The notes: a model not told the origin generated them from the letters alone. A DNA stretch of 64,000 nt from JADFDG01 sp965232985 (GCA_965232985.1 CBDDRC010000012.1:124001-188000), one strand, 5' to 3'. Numbered from the stretch's first letter, positions 1-9,630 are shown. Translations and numbers: made by a program.

Positions 1-411
1 CGCCGTCGCCGTCGCCCCGACGCACTGATCGATCTGACGCCGATGGTCGATTTGTTCCTGTTGTTGATTCTTTTCTTCGCCCTGGCCACGACCTTTGCCA
101 AACAGACGCGGTTGGGTATTGATTTGCCCGAAGCTAAGGGCCAGCCGGCGGTCGCATCGTCGGATGCAATCGAAGTGTCGGTTTCCGAATCCGGCGAGTA
201 CTCGGTCAATGGTCAGCCGCTGGTCGATGGCCAACGCCGGACGCTGCGGGCTGCCATCTCGGCAATCGCCAGCGGGCGCAAGGATGTGCCGTTCTTTCTT
301 ACCGCCGATGGCAAGGCTGCGCACCAGTCGGTGGTGACGGTCATGGACATCGCCGGCGAACTGGGCATTGTCAATATCAGCATCGTTACCCGCGAACCCG
401 TACAGCAATGA
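1..411 (+). CDS. exbD: ExbD/TolR-family biopolymer transport protein (5' end cut by window)
   Basis: The reading frame is open from the first base, so the gene begins upstream. ExbD/TolR proteins sit in the inner membrane with one N-terminal helix and a periplasmic domain, and with ExbB/TolQ form a proton channel that energises TonB- or Tol-dependent processes. The visible start reads DLTPMVD followed by LFLLLILFFAL: the conserved LTPMxD motif with its membrane-embedded Asp, then the single helix. The rest is a typical ~100-residue periplasmic domain ending TREPVQQ. Its last codons overlap the msbA start by 4 bases, so it is translationally linked to the lipid A genes. ExbD rather than TolR is preferred because of the neighbours (msbA, lpxK); the two families are not separable from this fragment alone. 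Confidence 0.85.
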   Translation, partial: RRRRRPDALIDLTPMVDLFLLLILFFALATTFAKQTRLGIDLPEAKGQPAVASSDAIEVSVSESGEYSVNGQPLVDGQRRTLRAAISAIASGRKDVPFFLTADGKAAHQSVVTVMDIAGELGIVNISIVTREPVQQ

Positions 412-2198
412 CCAGCGATCCCGAAGCGGTGCCTGTGCAGGATCCGGCGCCGGACGGTGTCGCTACCTACAAGCGCCTGCTGGGTTATACCGCCCGTTAC
501 TGGTATGCGTTTGCCGGTGGTGTCGTCGGCTATGCATTGTTTGCCGCCACTGAAGCCGGTGCTGCCAGTTATGCGGGCTTCATTGTCGATTCAATCAAGG
601 ACGGCACAGTCTCGGCAGAGTTGCGTCTGCTCATCCCGCTCGGCCTGGTTGGCCTGTTTCTCCTGCGGGGCTTAAGTTCTTTTGTTGGTGAGTACGGCAT
701 CTCCTATGCCGCGCGCAATGTCGTCCACGCGCTGCGTACCGAGATGTTCGAGCGCATGCTCGGTTTGCCGAACCAGTTTTACGCAACCCAAACTGCCGGC
801 CACCTGGTGGCCAAGCTCACCTACGATGTCGAACAGGTCACGGCGGCGGCAACCGAGGCGGTGAAGGTGTTGTTGAAGGAAGGTTTGTCGGTTGTGGCTT
901 TGTTGGGTTTCCTGCTCTGGACCAACTGGCGCTTGACGATAATCATCCTCCTCGTGTTTCCGTTGATTGCCTGGCTAGTCAAAATAACAAGCACACGGTT
1001 TCGCACCATCAGTCAGCGCCTGCAGGGTTCGGTTGGCAGCGTGACGCATGTGGCTTCGGAGGCAGTCAATGGCGCGCAGGTGATCAAAATTTTTGGCGGC
1101 AAGGAATTCGAGCGCATGCGCTTCGATGCGGTCAGCCGCTACAACCTGCGGCAGAGCCTGAAGATGGTGGTGACCCGTGCGGTGAGCACGCCGGCAATTC
1201 AGATGGTGTTGGCGGTCCCGTTGGGTTTCATCATCTGGTTGGCATTGCGGCCGGAGATCATGGGCAGCATGACAGCGGGCAACTTCATTGCCTACATCAC
1301 CGCGCTTGGCGTGCTGGTCAAGCCGGCGCGCACCCTTACCGACATCAATGAAAAGATCCAGCGTGGGGTGTCTGCGGCGCAGTCGATCTTCACCCTCATT
1401 GACTCGCCACAGGAGCCGGATGACGGCGATTTCGTGCCCGAGCATGTGCGCGGTGCGATTGAGTTCCGGGGCGTGGGTTTTCGCTATCCGGGGCAAGCCC
1501 AGGATGTGCTGCATGACATCAATCTGCGCATCGAGGCAGGCACTACTGTCGCGCTGGTGGGCAGGTCGGGCGGTGGCAAGTCAACATTCGTGGGCCTGCT
1601 GCCGCGGTTTTACGACGTCACCGCCGGCGAGATCCTGATCGACGGCGTGCCGATCAGGAATTTTCGGCTCGCAGCCTTGCGGCGGCACATCTCCGTTGTC
1701 TATCAGCGCGTGACACTGTTCGACGACACCGTCGCCGCCAATATTGCCTATGGCGAGATGAACGGCGCCACGCGGGAGGCCATTGTGGCGGCGGCTGAAG
1801 CGGCCAATGCCCGGGGGTTCATCGAGAAGTTGGCGCAGGGTTTCGACACGCGCGTCGGTCACGACGGTACGCAGCTGTCCGGCGGGCAGCGGCAGCGTGT
1901 CGCGATTGCGCGTGCCTTGCTGAAGGATGCGCCGATCCTGATCCTGGACGAAGCAACCAGCGCACTCGATACCGAGTCCGAACTGCATATTCAGCATGCC
2001 CTTGAGCACCTGATGAAAAATCGGACCACGTTCGTGATTGCGCACCGGTTGTCTACCATTGAGCGGGCCGACCGGATATTGGTCATTGATGAAGGCAGGG
2101 TGGTGGAGCAGGGCACACATGCCGAGCTGCTGGCGCGCGATGGCCATTACGCGCGCTTGCACCATCGGCAATTCACCGACGAAACACCCGAGGCCTGA
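408..2198 (+). CDS. msbA: Lipid A export ATP-binding/permease MsbA
   Basis: Half-size ABC exporter of 596 residues that flips lipid A-core across the inner membrane as a homodimer. The first ~330 residues are the six-helix transmembrane domain. The nucleotide-binding domain follows: Walker A GRSGGGKST near residues 385-393, signature LSGGQRQR near 490, Walker B ILILDEATSALD near 510, switch-histidine region IAHRLST. Length matches the MsbA family (~580-600). It starts 4 bases inside exbD and is followed 3 bases later by lpxK, the classical msbA-lpxK pairing, which makes MsbA the best call among similar exporters. Confidence 0.93.
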   Translation: MTSDPEAVPVQDPAPDGVATYKRLLGYTARYWYAFAGGVVGYALFAATEAGAASYAGFIVDSIKDGTVSAELRLLIPLGLVGLFLLRGLSSFVGEYGISYAARNVVHALRTEMFERMLGLPNQFYATQTAGHLVAKLTYDVEQVTAAATEAVKVLLKEGLSVVALLGFLLWTNWRLTIIILLVFPLIAWLVKITSTRFRTISQRLQGSVGSVTHVASEAVNGAQVIKIFGGKEFERMRFDAVSRYNLRQSLKMVVTRAVSTPAIQMVLAVPLGFIIWLALRPEIMGSMTAGNFIAYITALGVLVKPARTLTDINEKIQRGVSAAQSIFTLIDSPQEPDDGDFVPEHVRGAIEFRGVGFRYPGQAQDVLHDINLRIEAGTTVALVGRSGGGKSTFVGLLPRFYDVTAGEILIDGVPIRNFRLAALRRHISVVYQRVTLFDDTVAANIAYGEMNGATREAIVAAAEAANARGFIEKLAQGFDTRVGHDGTQLSGGQRQRVAIARALLKDAPILILDEATSALDTESELHIQHALEHLMKNRTTFVIAHRLSTIERADRILVIDEGRVVEQGTHAELLARDGHYARLHHRQFTDETPEA

Positions 2199-2201
2199 GC
2201 G

Positions 2202-3203
2202 GTGCGCGGGCGACTGGAGCGCTGGTTGAGTGCGCGTTGGTACGGTCGCCCCGGTGTGTTGTTGCTGCTTGTTCCACTCGAATTTCTTTACCGTCTGGTT
2301 GTCGCGTTGCGTTATGTTCTGCGCAATCGTGTTGTGCCATCGGTGCCGTTGATCGTGGTTGGCAATATCACCGTCGGCGGCAGTGGCAAGACGCCGCTGG
2401 TGCTCTGGTTGGTGGAACGTCTCGGTGCGCGCGGCTTGCGCGTTGGCATTGTTTCGCGCGGTTATGGTGGTAGCGGCCCGTTCCCGCTGCATGTCGAGGC
2501 CGCAACACCGGCAGCTGCCTGCGGTGATGAGCCGGCATTGCTCGCGCGGCGTACCGGCGCGCTCACCGTCGTCGATCCGGATCGCCGCCGGGCGCTCGCC
2601 ATGTTGCTCGGCAAGGGCGTCGATGTTGTGGTCAGCGACGATGGTCTGCAGCATCTGGCTTTGCCGCGAACAGTCGAGATTGCCGTAGTCGATGGCCGCC
2701 GTGGCTTCGGCAATGGCCATTGCCTGCCGGTCGGGCCGTTGCGGGAGCCGGTATCGCGTCTGGCGATGATTGATCTGCTTGTGGTCAACGGTAGCGGGGG
2801 CTGGCCAGTTCCGCACGGCGCCATCGTCATGACGCTGCTGCCAACGGTGTTTCGCAAGGTTGGCGCTACGAATGAGTGCCTGGCACCGGATGCATTCCGT
2901 GCGCGTTTCGGTGCGCGCGTTGCTGCTGTTGCCGGTATGGGTGATCCGGCGCGGTTCTTCACAACCTTGCGTACCTTGGGTTTCATTGCGGATGAATTCC
3001 CGTTTCAGGATCATCACAGCTTTTCCCCGGACGATTTTTCAGCGCTTGCCGGGGTCATCGTGATGACCGAAAAAGATGCAGTGAAGTGTGCAGGCATCGC
3101 TGGCATTGATGCCTGGTACCTGGAAATCGAGGCGCAGTTGCCGGCGGCGTTTTTGCCGCAGTTGTTGCGCTGCGCCAACCTGGACAGCGAGGGCAGGGCA
3201 TGA
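2202..3203 (+). CDS. lpxK: Tetraacyldisaccharide 4'-kinase LpxK
   Basis: Phosphorylates the 4' position of the lipid A disaccharide precursor, the sixth step of the Raetz pathway, at the inner membrane. The 333-residue product has an N-terminal hydrophobic segment (VLLLLVPLEFLYRLVVALRY) followed by the P-loop GNITVGGSGKTP (about 54-65) and the DDGLQH motif near 146, both characteristic of LpxK. Start is GTG at 2202, three bases after msbA stops; no ATG nearby gives the conserved N-terminus. It overlaps kdsB by 4 bases (ATGA), indicating one lipid A/KDO operon. Confidence 0.93.
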   Translation: MRGRLERWLSARWYGRPGVLLLLVPLEFLYRLVVALRYVLRNRVVPSVPLIVVGNITVGGSGKTPLVLWLVERLGARGLRVGIVSRGYGGSGPFPLHVEAATPAAACGDEPALLARRTGALTVVDPDRRRALAMLLGKGVDVVVSDDGLQHLALPRTVEIAVVDGRRGFGNGHCLPVGPLREPVSRLAMIDLLVVNGSGGWPVPHGAIVMTLLPTVFRKVGATNECLAPDAFRARFGARVAAVAGMGDPARFFTTLRTLGFIADEFPFQDHHSFSPDDFSALAGVIVMTEKDAVKCAGIAGIDAWYLEIEAQLPAAFLPQLLRCANLDSEGRA

Positions 3204-3985
3204 GTTTTGTGGTCGTCATTCCGGCACGTTATGCATCGAGCCGTTTGCCGGGCAAGCCGCTGGCCGATATTGCCGGCCAGTCGATGATCGAGCGGGTTTA
3301 TCGACAGGCAGGCAAAAGCGCTGCACGCGAAGTGGTTGTTGCCACCGACGATGCGCGCGTTGCCGATTGCGTGCGCCGCTTCGGTGGCAAGGTCTGCATG
3401 ACTGCAACAACCCATCCCTCCGGTACAGACCGCATCGAGGAAGTCGCGCGCACCATGGGTTACGGTGCCGACGAGATCATCGTCAACGTGCAGGGCGATG
3501 AGCCGCTGATCCCGGCGGAGAATATTGATCAGGTCGCGGCCAATCTCGCCGCAAATCCCACATGCAGTGCGGCGACATTGTGCGAGCCGCTGGCTTCCCC
3601 TGCCGATGCGTTCAACCCCAATATCGTCAAGGTGGTGTTGCAGGAAAACGGTGCCGCGCTGTATTTCTCCCGCGCGGTTATCCCCTGGGATCGTGATGCC
3701 TACGCGCAACTTGCGCCCGGGGCACTGCCGCAGGGCGCGCCGTCGCCGGCAACAGCAGCGCTGTATCGCCGCCATGTCGGCATCTACGCTTATCGCGTTT
3801 CGTTGCTGCGCGATTTTGTGGGTTGGGGCGCCTGTGCGCTGGAAATTACCGAAGCTCTTGAGCAGCTGCGCATTCTGTGGAAAGGACGCGCCATACATGT
3901 TGCCATGGCTGCCCGCAGTGCCCCCGGCGGGGTAGATACGCCGGAAGACCTTGAGCGTGTCAGGCGTCATTTTGGAGGCGGGTGA
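3200..3985 (+). CDS. kdsB: 3-deoxy-manno-octulosonate cytidylyltransferase (CMP-KDO synthetase)
   Basis: Activates KDO with CTP to CMP-KDO for transfer to lipid A, in the cytoplasm. The 261-residue protein opens with the nucleotide-binding signature IPARYASSRLPGKPL and contains VATDD, VQGDEPLI and the CxALEITEALEQLR C-terminal region typical of KdsB. ATG overlaps the lpxK stop (ATGA). It is followed by murB after a 30-base gap, so it lies in the same envelope operon. Confidence 0.95.
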   Translation: MSFVVVIPARYASSRLPGKPLADIAGQSMIERVYRQAGKSAAREVVVATDDARVADCVRRFGGKVCMTATTHPSGTDRIEEVARTMGYGADEIIVNVQGDEPLIPAENIDQVAANLAANPTCSAATLCEPLASPADAFNPNIVKVVLQENGAALYFSRAVIPWDRDAYAQLAPGALPQGAPSPATAALYRRHVGIYAYRVSLLRDFVGWGACALEITEALEQLRILWKGRAIHVAMAARSAPGGVDTPEDLERVRRHFGGG

Positions 3986-4015
3986 TGTCAGGCAAGCGGG
4001 CCGGGAGCGCACGCG

Positions 4016-5035
4016 ATGATTGATCTGCGCGCGCACGCCGATTTGTCTGCGCTCAATACATTCCGCCTGCCCGGCAGCGCGCGCTGGCTTGCCACGGTTG
4101 ATTCTGCCGATGAGCTGGCAGAGCTGGTGCGCGACCGGCGCTTTGCCGGTATGCGGCGAATCGTGCTGGGCGGTGGCAGTAATCTGGTGTTGCGTGGCGG
4201 CGAGATCAATGCCTTGCTGATACGCATGGGCGCGCGCGCCTGGCGTGTTGTAGCGCAAACGGGTAATCGTGTTGTGGTTGAGGCGGATGCCGGCATGGGC
4301 TGGCATGATCTGGTCACTGCCTGTGTTGATGCCGGTTATGGCGGCATCGAGAATCTCGCCCTGATTCCCGGTACGGTGGGTGCCGCGCCGGTGCAGAATA
4401 TCGGTGCCTATGGCATTGAGTTGCACCAGGTCCTGCAAAGTGTTGATGCCGTGCATCTACAGACGGGCACACGCCGTGAATTTCTGCGCGATGAATGCCG
4501 GTTCGGTTACCGCGACAGCATCTTCAAGCATGAGGCGGTGCAGTACGCCATTGTCCGCGTGCGGCTTGATCTTGCGACCGATGCGCCGCTGGTGCTGGAT
4601 TATCGTGACTTGCGTGCTGAACTGCTGGCGCGGGGTAATCCGCCACTGAATCGTCGCAGCGTCTACGACATGGTTTGCGCGATACGCAGCCGAAAGCTGC
4701 CGGATCCGGATCTCACTGGCAATGTGGGCAGTTTCTTCAAAAATCCGGTCATTCCGGCCGCGCAATTCGCATCTTTGCAACAACGCTTTCCGGATATCGT
4801 TGGTTATCCGCAGGCATCTGGTGACGTGAAAGTGGCGGCCGGCTGGTTGATCGACCATGCGGGTTGGAAGGGGCGCCGGGAAGGGCGTGCGGGTGTACAT
4901 GAGCGCCATGCGTTGGTGTTGATCAACCTCGGCGGCGCCACTGGCAGTGATGTACTCGCCCTGGCCTGGCAGATCGTCGAGGATATACGCGTGCGTTACG
5001 GGATCGCCCTGGAGTTGGAGCCGCAGTTGCTCTGA
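4016..5035 (+). CDS. murB: UDP-N-acetylenolpyruvoylglucosamine reductase MurB
   Basis: FAD enzyme that reduces UDP-GlcNAc-enolpyruvate with NADPH to UDP-MurNAc, the second committed step of peptidoglycan synthesis. The 339-residue protein has the FAD-binding stretch LGGGSNLVLRGG near residues 49-60, NLALIPGTVGAAPVQNIGAYG, and NVGSFFKNP with Ser239 as the likely proton donor; the C-terminus YGIALELEPQLL holds the partner Glu. ATG at 4016 is preceded by GGGAG at a normal distance. It ends the operon and faces rne across a bidirectional terminator. Confidence 0.95.
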   Translation: MIDLRAHADLSALNTFRLPGSARWLATVDSADELAELVRDRRFAGMRRIVLGGGSNLVLRGGEINALLIRMGARAWRVVAQTGNRVVVEADAGMGWHDLVTACVDAGYGGIENLALIPGTVGAAPVQNIGAYGIELHQVLQSVDAVHLQTGTRREFLRDECRFGYRDSIFKHEAVQYAIVRVRLDLATDAPLVLDYRDLRAELLARGNPPLNRRSVYDMVCAIRSRKLPDPDLTGNVGSFFKNPVIPAAQFASLQQRFPDIVGYPQASGDVKVAAGWLIDHAGWKGRREGRAGVHERHALVLINLGGATGSDVLALAWQIVEDIRVRYGIALELEPQLL

Positions 5036-5064
5036 TTACCGTAGCGCGGCAAGAAACAGGCAAG

Positions 5065-5100
5065 AAAAAGGCGGTGGGAAATTTCCCCACCGCCTTTTTT
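5065..5100. terminator. Bidirectional intrinsic terminator between murB and rne
   Basis: A near-perfect hairpin whose arms contain AAAAAGGCGGTGGG (5065-5078) and CCCACCGCC followed by six T (5086-5100), with a short AT-rich loop. Because the left arm is preceded by A residues, it should work for murB (+) and for convergent rne (-). Confidence 0.92.
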
Positions 5101-5115
5101 GTGGTGCGGCCGGAA

Positions 5116-8016
5116 TCAGGCGTTGGCGTTATCCGTCATGGTATCGCTGTTCGAGGCCGTTGCTGCGTTGTTTTCGCCCTGTGCGAGGCGCTGGGCCTCG
5201 AGCTGGCGGCGGCGAATTTCACGCGGATCGTTCGCAGCGCGACGTGGGCGGCCATCGTTGGCAACTGCGCCCGCGTTGGCAGAGGCGGTGGCTACTGGCA
5301 CAACAATTTCTTCCTGCATGATCGGCGCAACAGCCGGTGCGGGTGCTGCTGGCGTGACGGCCGCTGGCGTGACGATTGTTGCGACGGGTGCCAGCGGTGC
5401 TTCAAAAGCGACCGGTTCGGACGCAGGTGAATGCAGCGCTGCCGCGAGAGGCTGCTGCGTGGCAGGCGGATGGGCGGCGGATATCGTCGGGGCCAGAGGT
5501 GCCTCGGCAATCACTGCCGTTGCCGGGTTGCCGACGCTGGCCGGCGCAGCGGCAAATACCGATGCCGGTACCTCGTCACCGTCCTCGTCGCTGTCCGCAC
5601 CGACTTGATTCGCATCGGTGACGACATTGCCTTCGGTTCCGTCCTGGAGTTGCTGGCGCTCCATTTGGCGCTCGCGACGACGTGAGCGATGACGACGACG
5701 GCGCCCGCCCTCGCGTTGCTCCTCGGCGGGGGCCTCGTTGCCATTGCTTGCACTGCCGACGTCAGCAACAGTGAACATGTCGTCGGTGGTTTCGCTTTTC
5801 ACGGCGGCGCGCGATGGCGCCGGTGGCGGGTTGCTGCGATCACGTCGCGGCGCCTGCTTGTTGCCGATATCGCCCGCCGCATCGCTTTCCGGCGTGCGCT
5901 GCTGTTGCGGTGGTTGCGGGCGAGGCGGTTGCTGCGGTGGACGGGGTTGTTGCGCTTGTGGCTGTTGCGGACGCGGTTCGCCGCGTTCGGCACGGTCTGT
6001 TCGCGGACCACGCTCGCCGCGATTGTCACGCGCTTGCTCGCCGCGTTCAGTGCCACGGTTATCGCGCTCGGGGCGTGGGCCACGCTCGGGGCGATTAGTG
6101 TCCCGTTCGGCCCGCTCCGGGCGCGCACCGCCGCTGCGTCGAGTGTCCTGGTCGCGGCGTGGAGCCGGTTGTTGGCCACGTTCACTGCGCGGGCCACGGT
6201 TGTCGTTGCCACGACCGTCATTGCGGCCACCCTGGCGTGGCTGCTGCTGACCCTGCGGACGCGCCGTTGCTGCCGGCGCTGGAGGTTGTGCCGGGCCGGC
6301 GCCGAACAGCGCCTTCAGCCAGGCAAGCAATTGCCCGATAACGCCCAGCGTTGCAGCAGGGGCGGCGGCCGGCGCCGCAGCTGATTGTTGTGCTGCCGGT
6401 GTCCGGGTTTCCGGTTGGCTCATTTTCACGGCCGGTTCGGCGCGCTTGATTACGGCAACGTCGTCGCCGACAACCGGCGCTTCGACGATGCCGACGTGCT
6501 GCGCCAACTCGAAGCTGAGCACTTCGCCGCGTTCGACGATCTTGTCGCTGCGGATGCGCTGAATGTCGAAGTGTGGCGTCTCGAGATTCGCATTCGGGAT
6601 CACCAGCACCCGCACGTTGTAGCGGGTTTCGATGTCGCGCAGGACCGGGCGTTTCTCGTTAAGAATATAGGTAGCAACCGGTACTGGCAGTTGCGCCTGG
6701 ATTTCACCGGTTTTGTCTTTCATCACCTCTTCTTCGATGATGCGCAGCACCGACAGCGCCAACGACTTGACGTCGCGGATGGTGCCGAGGCCTGAGCAGC
6801 GCGGACAGACAATGGTGGTGGTTTCCTCAAGCGACGGGCGCAGGCGCTGTCGCGAGAGTTCCATCAGCCCAAAGCGGGATATGCGGCCGAGCTGGATGCG
6901 GGCGCGATCGGATTCCGTCGCGTCACGCACGCGGTTCTCGACATCGCGCTGGTACTTGACCGACGACATATCGATGAAATCGATGACGATCAGGCCGCCG
7001 ATGTCGCGCAGGCGCAACTGGCGGGCGATCTCGTCGGCTGCTTCAAGATTGGTGTTGAGTGCCGTCTCCTCGATGTCGGCACCTTTAGTTGCCTTGGAGG
7101 AGTTGATGTCAATGGAGACCAGTGCCTCGGTCTGGTCGATGACGATGGAGCCGCCTGATGGCAGCTTCACTTCACGCTCGTAGGCCGTTTCGATCTGACT
7201 TTCGATCTGGTAACGATTGAACAGTGGCACAGCATCGCGGTACATCTTTACGCGCGCTTCAAAATTCGGCATGAAGGTGCGGACGAAGGTGGTCGCCTCG
7301 TTGAAGGCCTCCTCGCTGTCGACCAGGACTTCGCCAATGTCTTCTTTCAGGGAATCGCGCAGCGACCGGACGATGACGTTACCTTCCTGATAGGCCAGGA
7401 ACGGTGCCTTGCGGTTGTCGGTCGCTTCCTTGATCTTGAGCCACAGTTCGGTCAGGCGGCTGAGGTCCCATTGCAGATCCTCGGGAGAGCGGCCAAGACC
7501 GGCAGTGCGGATGATGACGCCCATCTCCTCGGGCAATTTCAGCGCGGCCAGCGCCTGCTTGAGTTCGGCGCGCTCCTCACCCTCGATCCGGCGCGAGATG
7601 CCACCGGCCCGCGGATTGTTGGGCATCAGCACCAGATAGCGGCCCGCCAGTGAAACAAAAGTGGAGAGGGCGGCCCCTTTGTTGCCACGCTCTTCCTTCT
7701 CGACCTGAACGATCACTTCCTGGCCTTCGCGGACCAGTTCCCTGATGTTCATGCGGCCGGACATGTCGCCGGGGTTCTTGATGAAGTATTCGCGCGCGAT
7801 TTCCTTGAGCGGCAGAAAGCCATGACGCTCGGCGCCAAAATCGACGAACGCGGCCTCGAGGCTGGGCTCGACGCGCGTGATTCGGCCTTTGTAGACGTTG
7901 GCTTTTTTTTGCTCGCGCGCACGGTGCTCGATGTCGAGATCGTACAGGCGCTGGCCATCTACCAGAGCGACACGCACTTCTTCAGTGTGGGTCGCGTTGA
8001 TGAGCATTCTCTTCAC
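5116..8016 (-). CDS. rne: Ribonuclease E
   Basis: Essential endoribonuclease and scaffold of the RNA degradosome. The 966-residue product has the N-terminal catalytic half (MKRMLINATHTEE, S1 RNA-binding domain, RNase H-like and DNase I-like parts) with the zinc-link CPRC, whose cysteines fall at residues 404 and 407, the same numbering as in E. coli. From about residue 560 it becomes a low-complexity tail rich in Arg, Pro, Gln and Glu with repeated RPERxxR-type stretches, as expected for the degradosome/RNA-binding half. Start GTG at 8016 is chosen because AGGAG (8025-8029 on the minus strand) lies eight bases upstream and the family N-terminus begins here; the open frame continues upstream without homology. 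Confidence 0.95.
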   Translation of the reverse strand: MKRMLINATHTEEVRVALVDGQRLYDLDIEHRAREQKKANVYKGRITRVEPSLEAAFVDFGAERHGFLPLKEIAREYFIKNPGDMSGRMNIRELVREGQEVIVQVEKEERGNKGAALSTFVSLAGRYLVLMPNNPRAGGISRRIEGEERAELKQALAALKLPEEMGVIIRTAGLGRSPEDLQWDLSRLTELWLKIKEATDNRKAPFLAYQEGNVIVRSLRDSLKEDIGEVLVDSEEAFNEATTFVRTFMPNFEARVKMYRDAVPLFNRYQIESQIETAYEREVKLPSGGSIVIDQTEALVSIDINSSKATKGADIEETALNTNLEAADEIARQLRLRDIGGLIVIDFIDMSSVKYQRDVENRVRDATESDRARIQLGRISRFGLMELSRQRLRPSLEETTTIVCPRCSGLGTIRDVKSLALSVLRIIEEEVMKDKTGEIQAQLPVPVATYILNEKRPVLRDIETRYNVRVLVIPNANLETPHFDIQRIRSDKIVERGEVLSFELAQHVGIVEAPVVGDDVAVIKRAEPAVKMSQPETRTPAAQQSAAAPAAAPAATLGVIGQLLAWLKALFGAGPAQPPAPAATARPQGQQQPRQGGRNDGRGNDNRGPRSERGQQPAPRRDQDTRRSGGARPERAERDTNRPERGPRPERDNRGTERGEQARDNRGERGPRTDRAERGEPRPQQPQAQQPRPPQQPPRPQPPQQQRTPESDAAGDIGNKQAPRRDRSNPPPAPSRAAVKSETTDDMFTVADVGSASNGNEAPAEEQREGGRRRRHRSRRRERQMERQQLQDGTEGNVVTDANQVGADSDEDGDEVPASVFAAAPASVGNPATAVIAEAPLAPTISAAHPPATQQPLAAALHSPASEPVAFEAPLAPVATIVTPAAVTPAAPAPAVAPIMQEEIVVPVATASANAGAVANDGRPRRAANDPREIRRRQLEAQRLAQGENNAATASNSDTMTDNANA

Positions 8017-8548
8017 GGATAGCACTCCTATCCAAAGAGAAGCCCTGTGCTGCCGCGGGGTCGGGCAAAACAGCGGGCCACGGATACACGGATCCGGGCA
8101 CGGCACCGTCGCAGCGATATGTTGCGCGACAGGCAGCGGCCAGGCTGTTGGCCGCTTCAGTTGAGCTGACTATTTCTTCGCTGGACGTCCGCCTTGCGGG
8201 TCGCATCGGGTGACAGGACGGGCCGGGCCATCGGCGTCACCGCCTGGGGGCGGGAGCGGGCTGGTCAACATCGTGTCACCGGCGCAGCTTCGCGGGGCGA
8301 ACGTCTCGAAAATTACCGCCGGCTTCAGGGCTTCAGTGTTGCGTTACCCGCCATAGCCGTCAGGCGGGCCCTGTTTCCGGACGCCATCTCCTTTCCTTGC
8401 CTGGCAAGGGGTTATTGGGGCGTCCCGGGTGTCAGCCTCGCCGGGTGCGACCCCCATGGTACTCGCGGGGTTCGGCTCGGGTGCGCTGTGAGGCTCCTCG
8501 CTGGTAGCGGGCCGCGCCCCCGAACCGGAAGTCGTCCGGGCGGAGATG
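8017..8548 (-). promoter_or_regulatory. Long 5' untranslated leader of rne
   Basis: About 530 bases separate the predicted rne promoter from the rne start codon, with no supported gene on either strand. E. coli rne also has a long structured leader (about 360 nt) through which RNase E represses its own synthesis. The stretch is GC-rich with several potential stems, so autoregulation is a reasonable inference, but no specific conserved leader hairpin was identified. Confidence 0.55.
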
Positions 8549-8555
8549 ACGGCGC

Positions 8556-8584
8556 ACTATAGCAGGCCCCCTTATGTCTAACAA
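8556..8584 (-). promoter_or_regulatory. Sigma-70 promoter of rne
   Basis: On the minus strand TTGTTA (8579-8584) and TATAGT (8556-8561) are separated by exactly 17 bases. It points toward rne and predicts transcription starting near 8548. Confidence 0.7.
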
Positions 8585-8611
8585 TCCGTAACTGCTTGAC
8601 TGACCACGGGT

Positions 8612-8617
8612 TAGAAT
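8612..8617 (+). promoter_or_regulatory. -10 element directly upstream of rluC
   Basis: TAGAAT ends eight bases before the rluC ATG; no clear -35 at 17 bp and no Shine-Dalgarno sequence. If used, the transcript would begin at or within a few bases of the start codon (leaderless). Confidence 0.4.
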
Positions 8618-8625
8618 GCGCGCCC

Positions 8626-9630
8626 ATGACCGACGTCCCCCGCAGTGCTGCCCGCAAGGTTGAGGTTGATGAACACTCGGCCGGCCAGCGTGTCGACAAC
8701 TTTCTGCTGACTGAATTGAAGGGTGTCCCCCGTACCCTGGTTTACCGGATCCTTCGCTCCGGCGAGGTGCGCATCAACAGTTGTCGGGCGAAACCTTCCG
8801 ACCGGTTGGCGATCGGTGACGTGGTGCGGATTCCGCCCCTGCGGTTACCGGTAGCCGGTGCGGCGCCGGTGGCGGGGGAGGGCCTTACCCGGGCGATTGA
8901 GTCCGCGATCATGTACGAAGATGATCAGTTGCTGGTGTTGAACAAGCCCGCCGGGCTCGCTGTTCACGGCGGCAGCGGCGTCGCTCTCGGGGTCATTGAA
9001 ACCCTGCGCCAGTCGCGCCCGGATGCCCGCTTCCTCGAACTCGTGCATCGCCTTGACCGGGATACGTCCGGCTGCCTGGTTATCGCCAAAAAACGCAGCG
9101 CCCTGTTGGCCATGCAGCGTCAGTTGCGCGCCGAAGGTGATGACGAGGGCATGGGCAAGGTCTATCTCGCATTGGTGAAGGGTCGCTGGAAAGGCCGCCA
9201 TCACCGCATTGAGGCCCCGCTGCAGAAGAATACGCTGGCATCCGGAGAGCGCATGGTGCGCGTCTCGCGCGACGGCAAGGCGTCGGTGACTGAATTCGAG
9301 GTAATGGAGCGCTTCGCCGATTGTTCGCTGGTCGAGGCGACGCTGTTGACCGGCCGTACCCACCAGATCCGGGTACATTGCCTGCATGCCGGCCACCCCA
9401 TTGCCGGCGATACCAAGTATGGCGACGATGCATTCAATCGAGAAATTCGCGCGCAGGGTCTTAACCGCATGTTTCTGCACGCGGCGCGCCTCGATTTCAG
9501 TCATCCTGCCGACGCACGGGCGATGCATCTCGAAGCGCCGCTTGATGCGTTGCTCGCGGGCATGCTGGCGCAGTTGCGCCGTGAGGAAAGTCGGCAGCAG
9601 GCTGGCCACAGAGCGGGGCCGGCGCGATGA
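8626..9630 (+). CDS. rluC: 23S rRNA pseudouridine synthase RluC
   Basis: Converts specific uridines of 23S rRNA (955, 2504 and 2580 in E. coli) to pseudouridine. The 334-residue protein has an N-terminal S4 RNA-binding domain (QRVDNFLLTELKGVPRTLVYRILRSGEVRIN) and the catalytic motif HRLDRDTSG with Asp144. The ATG at 8626 is chosen over the upstream in-frame TTG because family alignment begins just after it. It is divergent from rne, the arrangement seen in many gammaproteobacteria, and overlaps the next gene by 4 bases. Confidence 0.93.
   Translation: MTDVPRSAARKVEVDEHSAGQRVDNFLLTELKGVPRTLVYRILRSGEVRINSCRAKPSDRLAIGDVVRIPPLRLPVAGAAPVAGEGLTRAIESAIMYEDDQLLVLNKPAGLAVHGGSGVALGVIETLRQSRPDARFLELVHRLDRDTSGCLVIAKKRSALLAMQRQLRAEGDDEGMGKVYLALVKGRWKGRHHRIEAPLQKNTLASGERMVRVSRDGKASVTEFEVMERFADCSLVEATLLTGRTHQIRVHCLHAGHPIAGDTKYGDDAFNREIRAQGLNRMFLHAARLDFSHPADARAMHLEAPLDALLAGMLAQLRREESRQQAGHRAGPAR

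Noticed and set aside
8194..8562. 122-codon frame in the rne leader region
   Set aside because: Runs antisense to the predicted rne leader, no ribosome site, Arg/Gly-rich composition.
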